Shown piece by piece: positions 7,433 to 15,992 of a stretch of DNA of 35,812 nt. Every line of letters starts with the position of its first letter. The stretch's first letter is position 1. Under the pieces are notes generated by a model. The model searched no databases. It was not told the DNA's origin and worked only from the letters and a program-made list of their open reading frames with translations. Source of the DNA: JBFELO01 sp041552055 (GTDB taxonomy: Bacteria > Acidobacteriota > Thermoanaerobaculia > Thermoanaerobaculales > Sulfomarinibacteraceae); assembly GCA_041552055.1 (NCBI GenBank), contig JBFELO010000035.1, forward strand, positions 1-35,812, read 5' to 3'. Position numbers and translations under genes: made by a program.

Positions 7433-9712
7433 CTACGTCATCCCCAGACGTTGGCGAACGCTCGCGAACCTCGGGTCCGCGCGCAGCGGATCGAAAGACG
7501 GCAGCGTGACGTGGGCTGCCGGAGGGTCGCCCACCTCGAGCGCTCTGTCGAGCCAGGCAAAGGCCTCGTCGAGCATGCCCAGGCCGCTGTAGCTTTGTAC
7601 TAGGCTGGTGGGCGGCACGTACTCGTCGTGCGACCTCGCGACCAGCTCCTGGACGATGCTCTCCGCCTCGGCGCGCTGGCCGGCCGCGCCGTACGCCCAG
7701 CCCAATCCACCCAGGTAGTAGCTGCTGCGATCCGACAGCAGGACGGCCCTCTCCAGGACCGACACCGCGTCTCGGATGCGGTCCACGGCACCGTAGGTAC
7801 CGGCCAGCATCCACATCGTGTACAGGTAGTTCGAATCGATGTCCAGGGCCTCGCGTAAGGCTTCGACGGCCTCCTCGGACCGGTCCGCCGCGTGCAGCGC
7901 GAGTCCGAGGGAGGTGTTGGTGTAGGGCGACAGCGGATCGATGTCGCGCGCCTTGCTCGCCTGCACGACGGCTTCTTTGCCGCGTCCCGTCCACGCCAGC
8001 ATGAAGCTGTACCAGCAGTGGGCCAGGACGTGCGACGGGTTGGCCTCGATCGCACCGCTCAGCTCGCGCTCCGCGCGTTCCCAGTCCCAGTCGAGGAAGA
8101 CCGCCTTGAGACCTGTCGCGGCCCGCACATCGGCGAGCTCGGGGTCCAGTGCGACAGCCCGGGCGATGGCGGCATCCGCCTTGTCCCTGGCTGCACTCGG
8201 CTCCATTCCATAGAACGCGAGGCTTGAGTAGGCGTTGGACACCCCGGCGTGGGCGAGCGCGTAGCTCGGGTCCCGTGCGACCGCCTGCTCGAAGAAGTCG
8301 GCCGCCTTGTGCAACGAGAGCCTTTCGCGCTTGTACCAGTTGTGCTGGCCCTTGAGGTAAAGCTGGTACGCCTCGAGAGAGGTCGTCGGACGCTTCGTTT
8401 CGCTGCCGGCGCCCGCCCCGAGGGTGCCCCGGAGCGCCTCGACGATGTGGGCCGCGATCTCGTCTTGGACGGCGAACACGTCGGCGACCTCGCGGTCGTA
8501 CCGGTCGGACCAGAGCTGGTAGCCGTCGCGCACGTTCACCATCTGGGCGGTGACCCGCATCCGCTTCCCGGCCGTGCGCACGCTGCCCTCGAGCACCGTG
8601 TCGACGTTGAGGGCGTCACCCACCGCGCGAATGTCCTTGGCACTGCCCCTGAACTGAAAGGCGGAGCTCCTGGCCGCCACCCGCAGGCCTTCGATCCCTG
8701 CGAGCGCGTTGATGATCTCCTCGGCCATCCCCTCGCAGAAGTAGTCCTGTTCGGGGTCCGGGCTCATGTTGACGAAGGGCAGCACGGCGATGGACGAGCG
8801 CGTGTCGCGTGCTGTCGGTGTGACCCCGAACGATCCGGGTGCCTGGACCTGGTCGCTGATCTCCGAGATCGTCTCAAGCGCGAACGTCAGGTCGCGGGCG
8901 GTCTGGAACCGCTCGTGCCGTTGCTTCTCCAGGCACCGGTGCACGATTCGCCGCAGTGACGGCGGCACCTGAGGGTTCAGGTTGGTCAGGTCGGGCGGAT
9001 CGTCGCGGAGGATCGCCCCCATCACGTCGGCGGCGCTGTCGCCGGCAAAAGGCCGTGCTCCGGCGAGCATCTCGTAGATCACCACCCCGAGTGAGAAGAT
9101 GTCCGAGCGCTCGTCGGCGGGACGGCCGCGGACCTGCTCCGGCGACATGTAGCCCTGGGTGCCCAGGATGATCCCGTCCCGGGAGTGGCCGATGGTCTGG
9201 GCCTCGGCGTCGGGTGTGTCGTCGACGAGGCTCGGGTCCTGCTTGGCGAGTCCGAAGTCGAGGATCTTGACCAGCCCGTCCCTGGTGACGAACAGGTTCT
9301 CGGGTTTGAGATCTCGATGCACGACGCCGCGCGCGTGGGCAGCCGCCAGCCCGAGGGCGATCTGCCGGGCGATCTCGACCGCCTTGCGGGGCGACAGCTC
9401 CGCCCGGGCCATTCGCTCGCGCAGGGTCTCCCCCTCGAGCAGCTCCATCACGGCGTAGGACAGGTCCTCGTGTCGGCCGAAGTCGTGGATGCCCATGATG
9501 TTCGGGTGCGACAGGGAGGCGACGATCTGCGCTTCCTTTTCGAAGCGTTCGAGGGCCTCCGCATCCGCCACACACGTCTCCGGGAGGACCTTCACCGCGA
9601 CCTCGCGCTTCAGGCGCGAGTCCCGGGCGCGGTACACCTCACCCATACCGCCCGACCCGAGCGGTTCGAGAATCTCGTACGAGCCAAGCCATGTTCCCGA
9701 GCTGAGAGTCAT
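7433..9712 (-). CDS. Ser/Thr protein kinase with TolB-like and TPR domains
   Basis: A 759-residue protein. Residues about 12-280 are a complete Hanks-type kinase: glycine loop GSGGMG (19-24), Lys41 in VAVKVLPE, HRDLKPEN with Asp134, DFG at 152-154, and GYMSPEQVRG in the activation segment. A TolB-like/adenylate-cyclase-associated segment follows (SSIAVLPFVNMSPDPEQDYF, VLEGSVRTAG), then a long TPR-type helical region ending near GDPPAAHVTLPSFDPLRADP. This kinase-TolB-TPR layout is typical of Acidobacteriota. Many relatives carry a transmembrane helix between kinase and TolB regions; none is visible here, so it is probably cytosolic. The ATG at 9712 puts the kinase domain at the N terminus; an upstream TTG at 9754 is open but lacks support. 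Substrates are unknown. Confidence 0.93.
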   Translation of the reverse strand: MTLSSGTWLGSYEILEPLGSGGMGEVYRARDSRLKREVAVKVLPETCVADAEALERFEKEAQIVASLSHPNIMGIHDFGRHEDLSYAVMELLEGETLRERMARAELSPRKAVEIARQIALGLAAAHARGVVHRDLKPENLFVTRDGLVKILDFGLAKQDPSLVDDTPDAEAQTIGHSRDGIILGTQGYMSPEQVRGRPADERSDIFSLGVVIYEMLAGARPFAGDSAADVMGAILRDDPPDLTNLNPQVPPSLRRIVHRCLEKQRHERFQTARDLTFALETISEISDQVQAPGSFGVTPTARDTRSSIAVLPFVNMSPDPEQDYFCEGMAEEIINALAGIEGLRVAARSSAFQFRGSAKDIRAVGDALNVDTVLEGSVRTAGKRMRVTAQMVNVRDGYQLWSDRYDREVADVFAVQDEIAAHIVEALRGTLGAGAGSETKRPTTSLEAYQLYLKGQHNWYKRERLSLHKAADFFEQAVARDPSYALAHAGVSNAYSSLAFYGMEPSAARDKADAAIARAVALDPELADVRAATGLKAVFLDWDWERAERELSGAIEANPSHVLAHCWYSFMLAWTGRGKEAVVQASKARDIDPLSPYTNTSLGLALHAADRSEEAVEALREALDIDSNYLYTMWMLAGTYGAVDRIRDAVSVLERAVLLSDRSSYYLGGLGWAYGAAGQRAEAESIVQELVARSHDEYVPPTSLVQSYSGLGMLDEAFAWLDRALEVGDPPAAHVTLPSFDPLRADPRFASVRQRLGMT

Positions 9713-9817
9713 CGTCCGAGGTGCCGCCACAATAGGTATCACGATCGACCACAAAAGAGAATAGGTGTCAGGTGTGTGAGGCTGGAGATGTCGGGAGACG
9801 CAAGCACGTGGCGTGTA

Positions 9818-10960
9818 TCAGTAGAGGTCGAACAGCAGGATCCGCGCCTCGAGCGGGCCGGTCGAGACCGGGATCCTTCGCGCCGGCTTGAGACCGATCC
9901 ACTTGCCCAGGCTCGGTCCGCCGGCCAGAACCACCGCCCGCCAGCCGGTGTAACACTTCTTGAGCAGATCGCCCAGGCGCTTCCAGTCCTCCTTCTCGAC
10001 CGAGAGCCGCTCGCCGTGAGGAGGGTTGACCACCACAAGGCCGGGTCCCTCCGGTGGCTCGAACGAAAAGGCATCGCCCACCATCAGGTCGGCTCGGTCT
10101 GACAGTCCGGCCCTGGTCAGGGAGTCACTGGCGGCGGCAACGGCCGTACGATCGTGATCGACACCGACCAGCCGGATCGAAGGCGCGGGCACTGACAACG
10201 GCTCGTTGCGGATCGCTTCGAACCGCCGTCGATCGAAACCCGGGAGGTCTTCGAACAGCCACCTCTTCCGGAGGTTGCCCGGGGCGCGGCCGAGGGCGAT
10301 CCAGCCCGCCTCGACCAGCAGGGTGCCGGTGCCGCACATCGGGTCGACTACCGGCCCGTCGGTCATGCCGGCGGCGAGTACACACGCCGCGGCCAGCTGC
10401 TCGCGAATGGGGGCCGGGCCGGTGACCGTGCGGTAGCCGCGCCGGTCGAGCGGTGCACCGGAGGTGTCCAGCAGCAGGGTCGCGCGGTCGCGGAACAGGC
10501 GCAGCCGCAGCGGTAGATCGGCCGATTGTCGGTCGACCTGCGAGCGTCGGCCGAACCGCTGCCGTTGCCCGTCCACCAGACCGTCCTTCACGGTGAGCGC
10601 GGCCCAGCGCACGTCGCGCACGCGGGAGGAGGCCGAGGACGCTCGCACCGACAGTGACCGGCTCGGGTCGAATAGGTCCGCCGGCTCGACCCCGTCCCAA
10701 TTCGACTCGCGGCAAAGGACGAGCTCGCGGGCACCGCGCGTGAGCGCGTGCCCGTCCGGCGCCGGCCAACCGGCGAGCTCGACCAGCACCCGATTCGCGG
10801 TGCGGAGACGCCAGTTCGCCCGCCAGCAGTCGGGCCATGACCCCGAGAACAGCACGGCGCCCCGCTCGGCCCGTGAGTCCGCCGCTCCGAGGGCCGTCAC
10901 CTCGGCCAGCAGGAGCTCCTCCAGACCGCGCCCGCACGTCGCCACCAGCTGCAGCGCCAT
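9818..10960 (-). CDS. THUMP-type class I SAM-dependent RNA methyltransferase (RlmL-like)
   Basis: A 380-residue protein resembling the methyltransferase half of RlmL and related guanine-N2 23S rRNA methyltransferases. The N terminus (LVATCGRGLEELLLAEV) and the following region match the ferredoxin-like/THUMP RNA-binding module of this group. The Rossmann methyltransferase fold shows VDPMCGTGTLLVEAGWIA as SAM-binding motif I, VGVDHD in the next strand, and the catalytic VVNPPHGERL (NPPY/H type). The start at 10960 matches where family similarity begins; an upstream extension to 11032 looks non-coding. It probably methylates 23S rRNA, but tRNA specificity cannot be excluded. It is divergent from tldD. 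Confidence 0.88.
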   Translation of the reverse strand: MALQLVATCGRGLEELLLAEVTALGAADSRAERGAVLFSGSWPDCWRANWRLRTANRVLVELAGWPAPDGHALTRGARELVLCRESNWDGVEPADLFDPSRSLSVRASSASSRVRDVRWAALTVKDGLVDGQRQRFGRRSQVDRQSADLPLRLRLFRDRATLLLDTSGAPLDRRGYRTVTGPAPIREQLAAACVLAAGMTDGPVVDPMCGTGTLLVEAGWIALGRAPGNLRKRWLFEDLPGFDRRRFEAIRNEPLSVPAPSIRLVGVDHDRTAVAAASDSLTRAGLSDRADLMVGDAFSFEPPEGPGLVVVNPPHGERLSVEKEDWKRLGDLLKKCYTGWRAVVLAGGPSLGKWIGLKPARRIPVSTGPLEARILLFDLY

Positions 10961-11363
10961 GGAACGAGTGTACTCCCGAGAGTCCTCGCGCCGGTTCCCG
11001 GGGGCTCCACCGATGTCATCCCTCAAATACATGTCACCGTGAGCGACGCAGGAACTCGGGCAACGAGTGCCGGCCGAGTCGAAGGGTCTCCATGGGCTCC
11101 CGTGTGAGGATGCGATTGCGCCGGTGCTCGTTCATTTGGGGGATGCCTCGACTCGAATCCCCCGGACCCTCGCTCCGCATGACGTCACGGGGGCGGGGGA
11201 TAAACCCCTGCCCAACGTCTCGATGCTCGGCGAATCATGTCCTCTCAGACTGTCCGGCAGAAAACCGGCGTTGGGGTGCCCCGGATTCACTAGGGAGCGA
11301 CCACGGATCAGCATCGGGCCGTGAACACGGTCGCGTCGGTCAGGGACTGGCGCGCGGGAGAAG
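10961..11363. other. Divergent intergenic region with two hairpins
   Basis: This is the gap between the RNA methyltransferase and tldD, without a supportable gene. It holds a 7-bp stem GGGGGAT/ATCCCCC at 11138-11163 (12-base loop containing TCGACTCGA). A longer compound hairpin spans 11181-11219: GACGT/ACGTC outside and GGGC-GGGG against CCCC-T-GCCC inside. The two lie 17 bases apart and could belong to one small RNA, to an mRNA leader or to a dispersed repeat. The part resembling a tRNA T-loop is not supported by a cloverleaf. Confidence 0.4.
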
Positions 11364-11392
11364 TTGACGTGCAGCCAGAGGCGAGGCATACT
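11364..11392 (+). promoter_or_regulatory. Sigma70-type promoter for tldD-tldE
   Basis: TTGACG (11364-11369) and CATACT (11387-11392) are separated by exactly 17 bases. Transcription would start near 11399, leaving a leader of about 90 bases before the tldD ATG. Confidence 0.55.
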
Positions 11393-11488
11393 CGTACGAC
11401 TCTGAGACGCCGTCGCTGTCCGGCCGAGCCAGGCTCGCGACGCGTCGATCACCAATCCGTACCGAAACGGACGAGAGGAGCGTCCCAC

Positions 11489-13018
11489 ATGGGAGATATC
11501 GAGAGACGGGAGTTCTTGAAGATGGCAGGGGCGAGCACCGGGGCGGTGATCGCTTCGGGCCTGTTCCACGATCGGCTGCACGCCGGGACGCTGCCGCCAC
11601 CCGGCCTCGGCATGTTCGAGGACCGCTTCGGAGTCAGCAAGGAGATGGTCCAGCAGGTTCTCAGTGCGGCGCTCTCGAAGGGGGGCGACTTCGCCGACCT
11701 GTACCTGGAGTACAAGAAGGCGAACCGGGTGGAGATGCAGGACGACATCATCAAGGAGTCCGACGAGGACATCACGCTCGGTATCGGCATCCGGGTGCTT
11801 AACGGACAGCAGACGGGCTACGGCTACACCTCGGACCTGAGCCTGGAGAAGATGAAGCAGGCCGCCCTCACCGCGGCTGCGATCGCGGCTTCGGACGCCC
11901 GGTCCAAGGTCGCCGGGCTGCGCGCCGTCGCGCCCGACAAGCAGGTGTACCAGACCAAGAGCTCGTTCGCCGACGCGTCGCTCGACGATCGGATCGCCAT
12001 GGTCAAGGAGGCCTACGCCGCGGCCGCCGCCCACGACAAGAGAATCACCAAGGTGGTGGCCATGTTGTCGGACGAGCTGCAGTACGTCACCATCGCCAAC
12101 AGCGAAGGGCTGCTGGTGTCGGACGCGAGGCCCCAGGCCCGGATCTTCGTCTTCGCCACGGCGGAGGAGGGGGACACCCGGGTGACCGGGGTCGGCAACG
12201 CCGGCGGCCGGGTCGGCACGGCGTTTTACCGGACCGCCGGCTCCAGGCCGAAGGACATCGGCACAGATGCCGCCAAGGAGGCGATCCTCCTGCTGTCCGC
12301 CGTCAACCCGGTGCCCGGTGACCAGCCGGTGGTGCTCGGCAGCAAGAACTCCGGCGTGGTGGTGCACGAGGCGGTCGGCCATCCGTTCGAGGCGGACGGC
12401 GTATGGCGCAAGACGTCGATCATGTGGGACAAGCTCGGTACCGAGATCGCGAGCCCGCTGGTGACGATCTACGACGACGCGACCATCCCGAACTCGCGCG
12501 GCTCGCTCAACGTGGACGACGAGGGAACCTTCACCCGCAAGGCGGTGCTGGTCGAGAAGGGCAAGCTCGTCGGGTACCTGCACGACCGGCTGTCGGCACG
12601 CCTCCTGGGCGTCGAGTCGAACGGCCACGGCCGGCGGAGCTCGTTCCGAAGGATGCCGATTCCGCGCATGAACAACACGATCCTCGCCCGCGGCGACAGC
12701 GAGCCGGAGGAGATCATCAAATCCGTCAAGAAGGGCTTCTTCGCGGAAACCTACTCGGGCGGGATGGTGCAGGGGACCGGCAAGTTCACGTTCTCGGTCA
12801 ACCTGGGGTACCTGATCGAGGACGGCAAGCTCACCGCCCCGGTCAAGAATGCCACCCTGATCGGGACCAACGTGCAGATCCTCAAGGAGATCGAGATGGT
12901 CGGCAACGACATGGACTACTTCCTGGGCACCTGCGGCAAGAGCGGGCAGGGCGCCACCGTGACCGCCGGCACGCCGACGTTCAAGATCCGCGAGATGACG
13001 GTGGGAGGTCGCGCATGA
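11489..13018 (+). CDS. tldD: TldD metalloprotease subunit with Tat signal
   Basis: A 509-residue TldD/PmbA-family protein. In E. coli, TldD and TldE form a heterodimeric zinc metalloprotease that degrades unfolded peptides and matures microcin B17. The metal motif HEAVGH (HExxxH), in VVVHEAVGHPFEADGV, identifies this as the catalytic TldD subunit, and CGKSGQG near the C terminus is also typical. The N terminus carries a twin-arginine motif (ERREFLKMAGAST) and a moderately hydrophobic segment, so export by the Tat pathway is predicted. This is unusual compared with cytoplasmic E. coli TldD. The ATG at 11489 follows GAGAGGAG; an upstream open frame from 11321 would bury the Tat motif. The stop overlaps the tldE start (ATGA). 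Confidence 0.93.
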   Translation: MGDIERREFLKMAGASTGAVIASGLFHDRLHAGTLPPPGLGMFEDRFGVSKEMVQQVLSAALSKGGDFADLYLEYKKANRVEMQDDIIKESDEDITLGIGIRVLNGQQTGYGYTSDLSLEKMKQAALTAAAIAASDARSKVAGLRAVAPDKQVYQTKSSFADASLDDRIAMVKEAYAAAAAHDKRITKVVAMLSDELQYVTIANSEGLLVSDARPQARIFVFATAEEGDTRVTGVGNAGGRVGTAFYRTAGSRPKDIGTDAAKEAILLLSAVNPVPGDQPVVLGSKNSGVVVHEAVGHPFEADGVWRKTSIMWDKLGTEIASPLVTIYDDATIPNSRGSLNVDDEGTFTRKAVLVEKGKLVGYLHDRLSARLLGVESNGHGRRSSFRRMPIPRMNNTILARGDSEPEEIIKSVKKGFFAETYSGGMVQGTGKFTFSVNLGYLIEDGKLTAPVKNATLIGTNVQILKEIEMVGNDMDYFLGTCGKSGQGATVTAGTPTFKIREMTVGGRA

Positions 13019-14358
13019 CCGCGAGCAAGAGCACCATGTTGGAGCTGGCCGAAAAATTCGCTCTCTACGGCAAGAAGAAGGGCGCGACCGGGGTCGAGGT
13101 CTCGATCGACGAGGGCAGCGAGTTCCGTGCCGCGGTGCGCGACGGCGAGCTCGAGACGCTCACCGAGGCGGGATCGAAGGACCTTCAACTGCGAATCTTC
13201 GTGGACGACAAGATGGCGACGGCATCGTCGTCGGATTTCTCGGACAGCACGCTCACTCAGCTCGTCGACAACGCGATCCTGCGAGCCAAGCTGGGCGGGA
13301 AGGACCCGTTCGCCGCTCTCCCCAAGGCCGAAAAGGTGACGGCCAAGGCCGGGGATCTCGAGATTTTCGATCCGGCCATCCTCGAGCTGGCCCCGGAGAA
13401 GAAGATCTCCTACGCCAAGCAGGCAGAGGCGATCGGGCTGAAGCAGGAGGGAGTCACCAAGTCGCTGGGTTCGAGCTTCGTGACGGTCGACCGGACCAGA
13501 ACGCTGGTTAACTCGGAGGGGTTCAGCGGCAGTTACCGGGGCACGATCGGCTACGCGACCGCCTACTTTCAGGCCGGTGAGGGAGACAACCTGTTCCAGG
13601 ACGGCTGGTCCGAGGGCGGCACGACCCTGGCCAAGCTGCCTGAACCCGAGGTGCTCGCGACCACCGCCGCCGGGAGGGTCACCCGGCTGGTCGGCGCGCG
13701 CAAGGTGGAGACCCAAAACGTGCCTGTCATCTTCGAACCGCCCGTGACGGCCTCGCTACTGCTGGGCTTCCTCGCCAGATGTGTGGACGGGCAGGCCGTA
13801 TCCCAGAAGCAGTCGTTCCTGGTCGACAAGCTCGGCGAGAAGGTCGCCAGCGACAGGGTGATCATCATCGACGACGGACTGCTGCCGGGCTGCTTCGGCA
13901 CGGCGCCGTTCGACAGCGAGGGTGTGCCGTGTCGGAAGACCACCGTCATCGACAACGGAGAGCTCAGGAGCTACCTGCTGGACACCTACTACGGCCGCAA
14001 GCTGAAGATGAGGTCCACCGGCAACGCCGACGGGACCACCAACTTCTACTGGGCGGCCGGTAACTCCAAGCCGGAGGACATCGTCAAGTCGGTGGACGTA
14101 GGCCTGCTGCTCACCGGCACCATCGGTCAAGGGACCGACACCACCACCGGCGACATCTCGATCGGTGCGTTCGGCCTATGGATCGAGGACGGCAAGCCGG
14201 TGTTCCCGGTCGCTGAGATCACCGTCTCGTCAAACCTCGCGGACCTGCTGAAGGGCGTCGAGATGGTCGGCAACGACCTGCGCTTCCTCGACGACACCAA
14301 CGGTCCGACCGTCAAGGTCGCCGAGATGACGATCGGCGGTACGGCTGCGAAGGGGTGA
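13015..14358 (+). CDS. tldE: TldE/PmbA subunit
   Basis: A 447-residue protein of the TldD/PmbA family lacking the HExxxH motif, hence the non-catalytic TldE (PmbA) subunit. Family features include the N-terminal GATGVEVSIDEGSEF region, GLLPGCFGTAPFDSEGVP, STGNADG and the C-terminal VEMVGNDLRFLDD. Its ATG lies in an ATGA overlap with the tldD stop, implying translational coupling and equal expression. No signal peptide is visible, although its partner has a Tat signal. Either it is co-exported bound to TldD or the partner stays at the membrane. Length is normal for the family. Confidence 0.93.
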   Translation: MTASKSTMLELAEKFALYGKKKGATGVEVSIDEGSEFRAAVRDGELETLTEAGSKDLQLRIFVDDKMATASSSDFSDSTLTQLVDNAILRAKLGGKDPFAALPKAEKVTAKAGDLEIFDPAILELAPEKKISYAKQAEAIGLKQEGVTKSLGSSFVTVDRTRTLVNSEGFSGSYRGTIGYATAYFQAGEGDNLFQDGWSEGGTTLAKLPEPEVLATTAAGRVTRLVGARKVETQNVPVIFEPPVTASLLLGFLARCVDGQAVSQKQSFLVDKLGEKVASDRVIIIDDGLLPGCFGTAPFDSEGVPCRKTTVIDNGELRSYLLDTYYGRKLKMRSTGNADGTTNFYWAAGNSKPEDIVKSVDVGLLLTGTIGQGTDTTTGDISIGAFGLWIEDGKPVFPVAEITVSSNLADLLKGVEMVGNDLRFLDDTNGPTVKVAEMTIGGTAAKG

Positions 14359-14379
14359 CCCGGCTTCAGTGCGCCGGGT
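14358..14379. terminator. Hairpin between convergent tldE and sigma54-activator genes
   Basis: ACCCGGC (14358-14364) pairs perfectly with GCCGGGT (14373-14379) across an 8-base loop. It lies in the 43-base gap between convergent genes and could act in both directions. There is no clear T tract on either side. Confidence 0.45.
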
Positions 14380-14401
14380 ATGACACGTGGAATCGACCCG
14401 C

Positions 14402-15835
14402 TCAGTTTGCGGAGTCGGCAGTTCCTCGTGGAGTCCGCTGCGGCCTGAACTCCTCCTTCTTCAAACCGTGTTTGATCATGAGTTTGTGTAGCTGGCGCGG
14501 CGTGATGCCGGCCGCCTGGGCAGTCGCGTCGATTCTCCCATTGTGTGCCACGAGCTGGCGCCTGAGGTACGCGCGCTCGACCTCCTCGAGCGCGCGACGG
14601 CGTACGGTCGCCAGACTCTCCTGGGTGGCAACCGCGACGGGCCCGTCCCGCCGTGTCGGTCCGACGACCTCGTCTGGCAGGGTGTCCGGCGTCAATACGT
14701 TCGACGTCTCGAGGATGACGGCCCGCTCCATGAGGTTCTCGAGCTCGCGCACATTTCCCGGCCAGGAGTAGGCGGTGAACGCCGCGATTACAGTCGGATG
14801 AATCGTCGCGATTTCCTTCTGGTAACTCGCGTTGTGCCGTGCAAGAAACTCCTCGGCCAGCGTGGGGATGTCCTCCCGCCGGTCGCGCAGCGGCGGGATC
14901 TCGATCGGGAAGACGTTGAGTCGGTAGAACAGATCGTCACGGAAGTCTCCGCGGTGGGTCATCGCCTGAAGATCCATGTTGCTGGCTGCGACGATCCGCA
15001 CATCGACGTCAATCGTCTTCTCGCCACCGAGCCGCTGGATCGTGCGGTCTTGGAGCACCTGGAGCAGCTTGACCTGCATCGCCGGCGAGATGGTGGCGAC
15101 CTCGTCGAGAAACAGGGTGCCTCCGTGCGCGACCTCGAACTTGCCCAGCTTGCGACGGTCGGCACCGGTGAAAGCCCCTCGCTCGTGGCCGAACAGCTCG
15201 CTCTCCAGAAGCGTGTCCGGAATCGCCCCGCAGTGGACGCTGATGAACTGCCGGTTGGCCCGGTTGCTGATGGCGTGGATGATCTTCGCGATCAGGCTCT
15301 TGCCCGTACCGGTCTCACCCGTCACCAGGACTGTCGAACGGGTGGGTGCGACCTGACGGATCTGCTTGACGACGTCGCGCATCAGGCGGCTGTTGGTGCG
15401 GATGGGTTCGAGCAGGTCGAGCTGGCCGGACGGTGCCGGCAGCGAGCTCAGCTCGCGCCGAATCTGCTCGCGGCGTTCGATGCTGTCACGAACCAGCCGG
15501 ACCTGGTCTGGATGAATCGGGTAGGTGAGGTACTCAGCCGCCCCTTCGCGCACGAAGTTGACAGCCTCTCGCACGCCGTCGGCGGAGGACATGACGACGA
15601 CCCGCGCTGCGGGGAATCGCTCCCGAAACAGGCGCAGGGAGTCGCCGTGGTCGCTTTCGGCTGACAGCGCAGCGAGCAATGAGGTGTCGACGAACGCGAA
15701 GTCGTAGCGCGCCCCCCGCGTTCCACCTGCGGCGTCCCTCACCCCGCTCGCGGCATCCACGACGGCATCGTCGAGCGCCAAGCGCACGGCATCCGCGATG
15801 CGGGCGTCGGGAGCGATGACGAGAATGCGGCTCAT
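14402..15835 (-). CDS. Sigma54-dependent transcriptional activator (NtrC family), degenerate receiver
   Basis: A 477-residue enhancer-binding protein. Residues 1-125 resemble a receiver domain with Asp50 in FAFVDTS, but the acidic pair expected near residue 10 is reduced (VIAPDAR) and the conserved Lys in the KP motif is replaced (LTYPIHP), so phosphorylation may be lost or altered. The AAA+ domain is intact: Walker A GETGTGKS (173-180), the sigma54-contacting GAFTGA (220-225), Walker B LFLDEV (241-246), and WPGNVRELENL. A Fis-type helix-turn-helix closes the protein (IDATAQAAGITPRQLHKLM). No sensor kinase gene is adjacent. It lies downstream of the D-glutamate-type operon on the same strand, 157 bases away, and is the obvious candidate to act at the three sigma54 promoters in this window. 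Confidence 0.94.
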   Translation of the reverse strand: MSRILVIAPDARIADAVRLALDDAVVDAASGVRDAAGGTRGARYDFAFVDTSLLAALSAESDHGDSLRLFRERFPAARVVVMSSADGVREAVNFVREGAAEYLTYPIHPDQVRLVRDSIERREQIRRELSSLPAPSGQLDLLEPIRTNSRLMRDVVKQIRQVAPTRSTVLVTGETGTGKSLIAKIIHAISNRANRQFISVHCGAIPDTLLESELFGHERGAFTGADRRKLGKFEVAHGGTLFLDEVATISPAMQVKLLQVLQDRTIQRLGGEKTIDVDVRIVAASNMDLQAMTHRGDFRDDLFYRLNVFPIEIPPLRDRREDIPTLAEEFLARHNASYQKEIATIHPTVIAAFTAYSWPGNVRELENLMERAVILETSNVLTPDTLPDEVVGPTRRDGPVAVATQESLATVRRRALEEVERAYLRRQLVAHNGRIDATAQAAGITPRQLHKLMIKHGLKKEEFRPQRTPRGTADSAN

Positions 15836-15992
15836 GGTCGGCCCGCGACAACTTTACCTCGGAATGTCGCATCGCGATCGGAGGCACAGCTGCAAACACC
15901 GGTAGGAGGTGCGGGCCGGGGCACGGCTTCCGTCCGAGAACGGATCTCGTTGACCTGGCCCATTCAGGTGAATCTTGACGAACGCGTCCGGG

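Noticed and set aside
11145..11180. tRNA-like T-loop text (CTCGAATCCCCCGG)
   Set aside because: No acceptor, D or anticodon stem can be drawn around it; it is explained better by the GGGGGAT/ATCCCCC hairpin.
11262..11278. GG-N10-GC spacing upstream of tldD, suggesting another sigma54 promoter
   Set aside because: Only the two dinucleotides and GGCA fit; TTGC is replaced by CGGC, and a better sigma70-type promoter lies closer to tldD.
11132..12628. Long minus-strand frame opposite tldD
   Set aside because: It is the shadow of tldD codon bias; the tldD frame shows the Tat motif and HEAVGH, and the antisense product has no family features.
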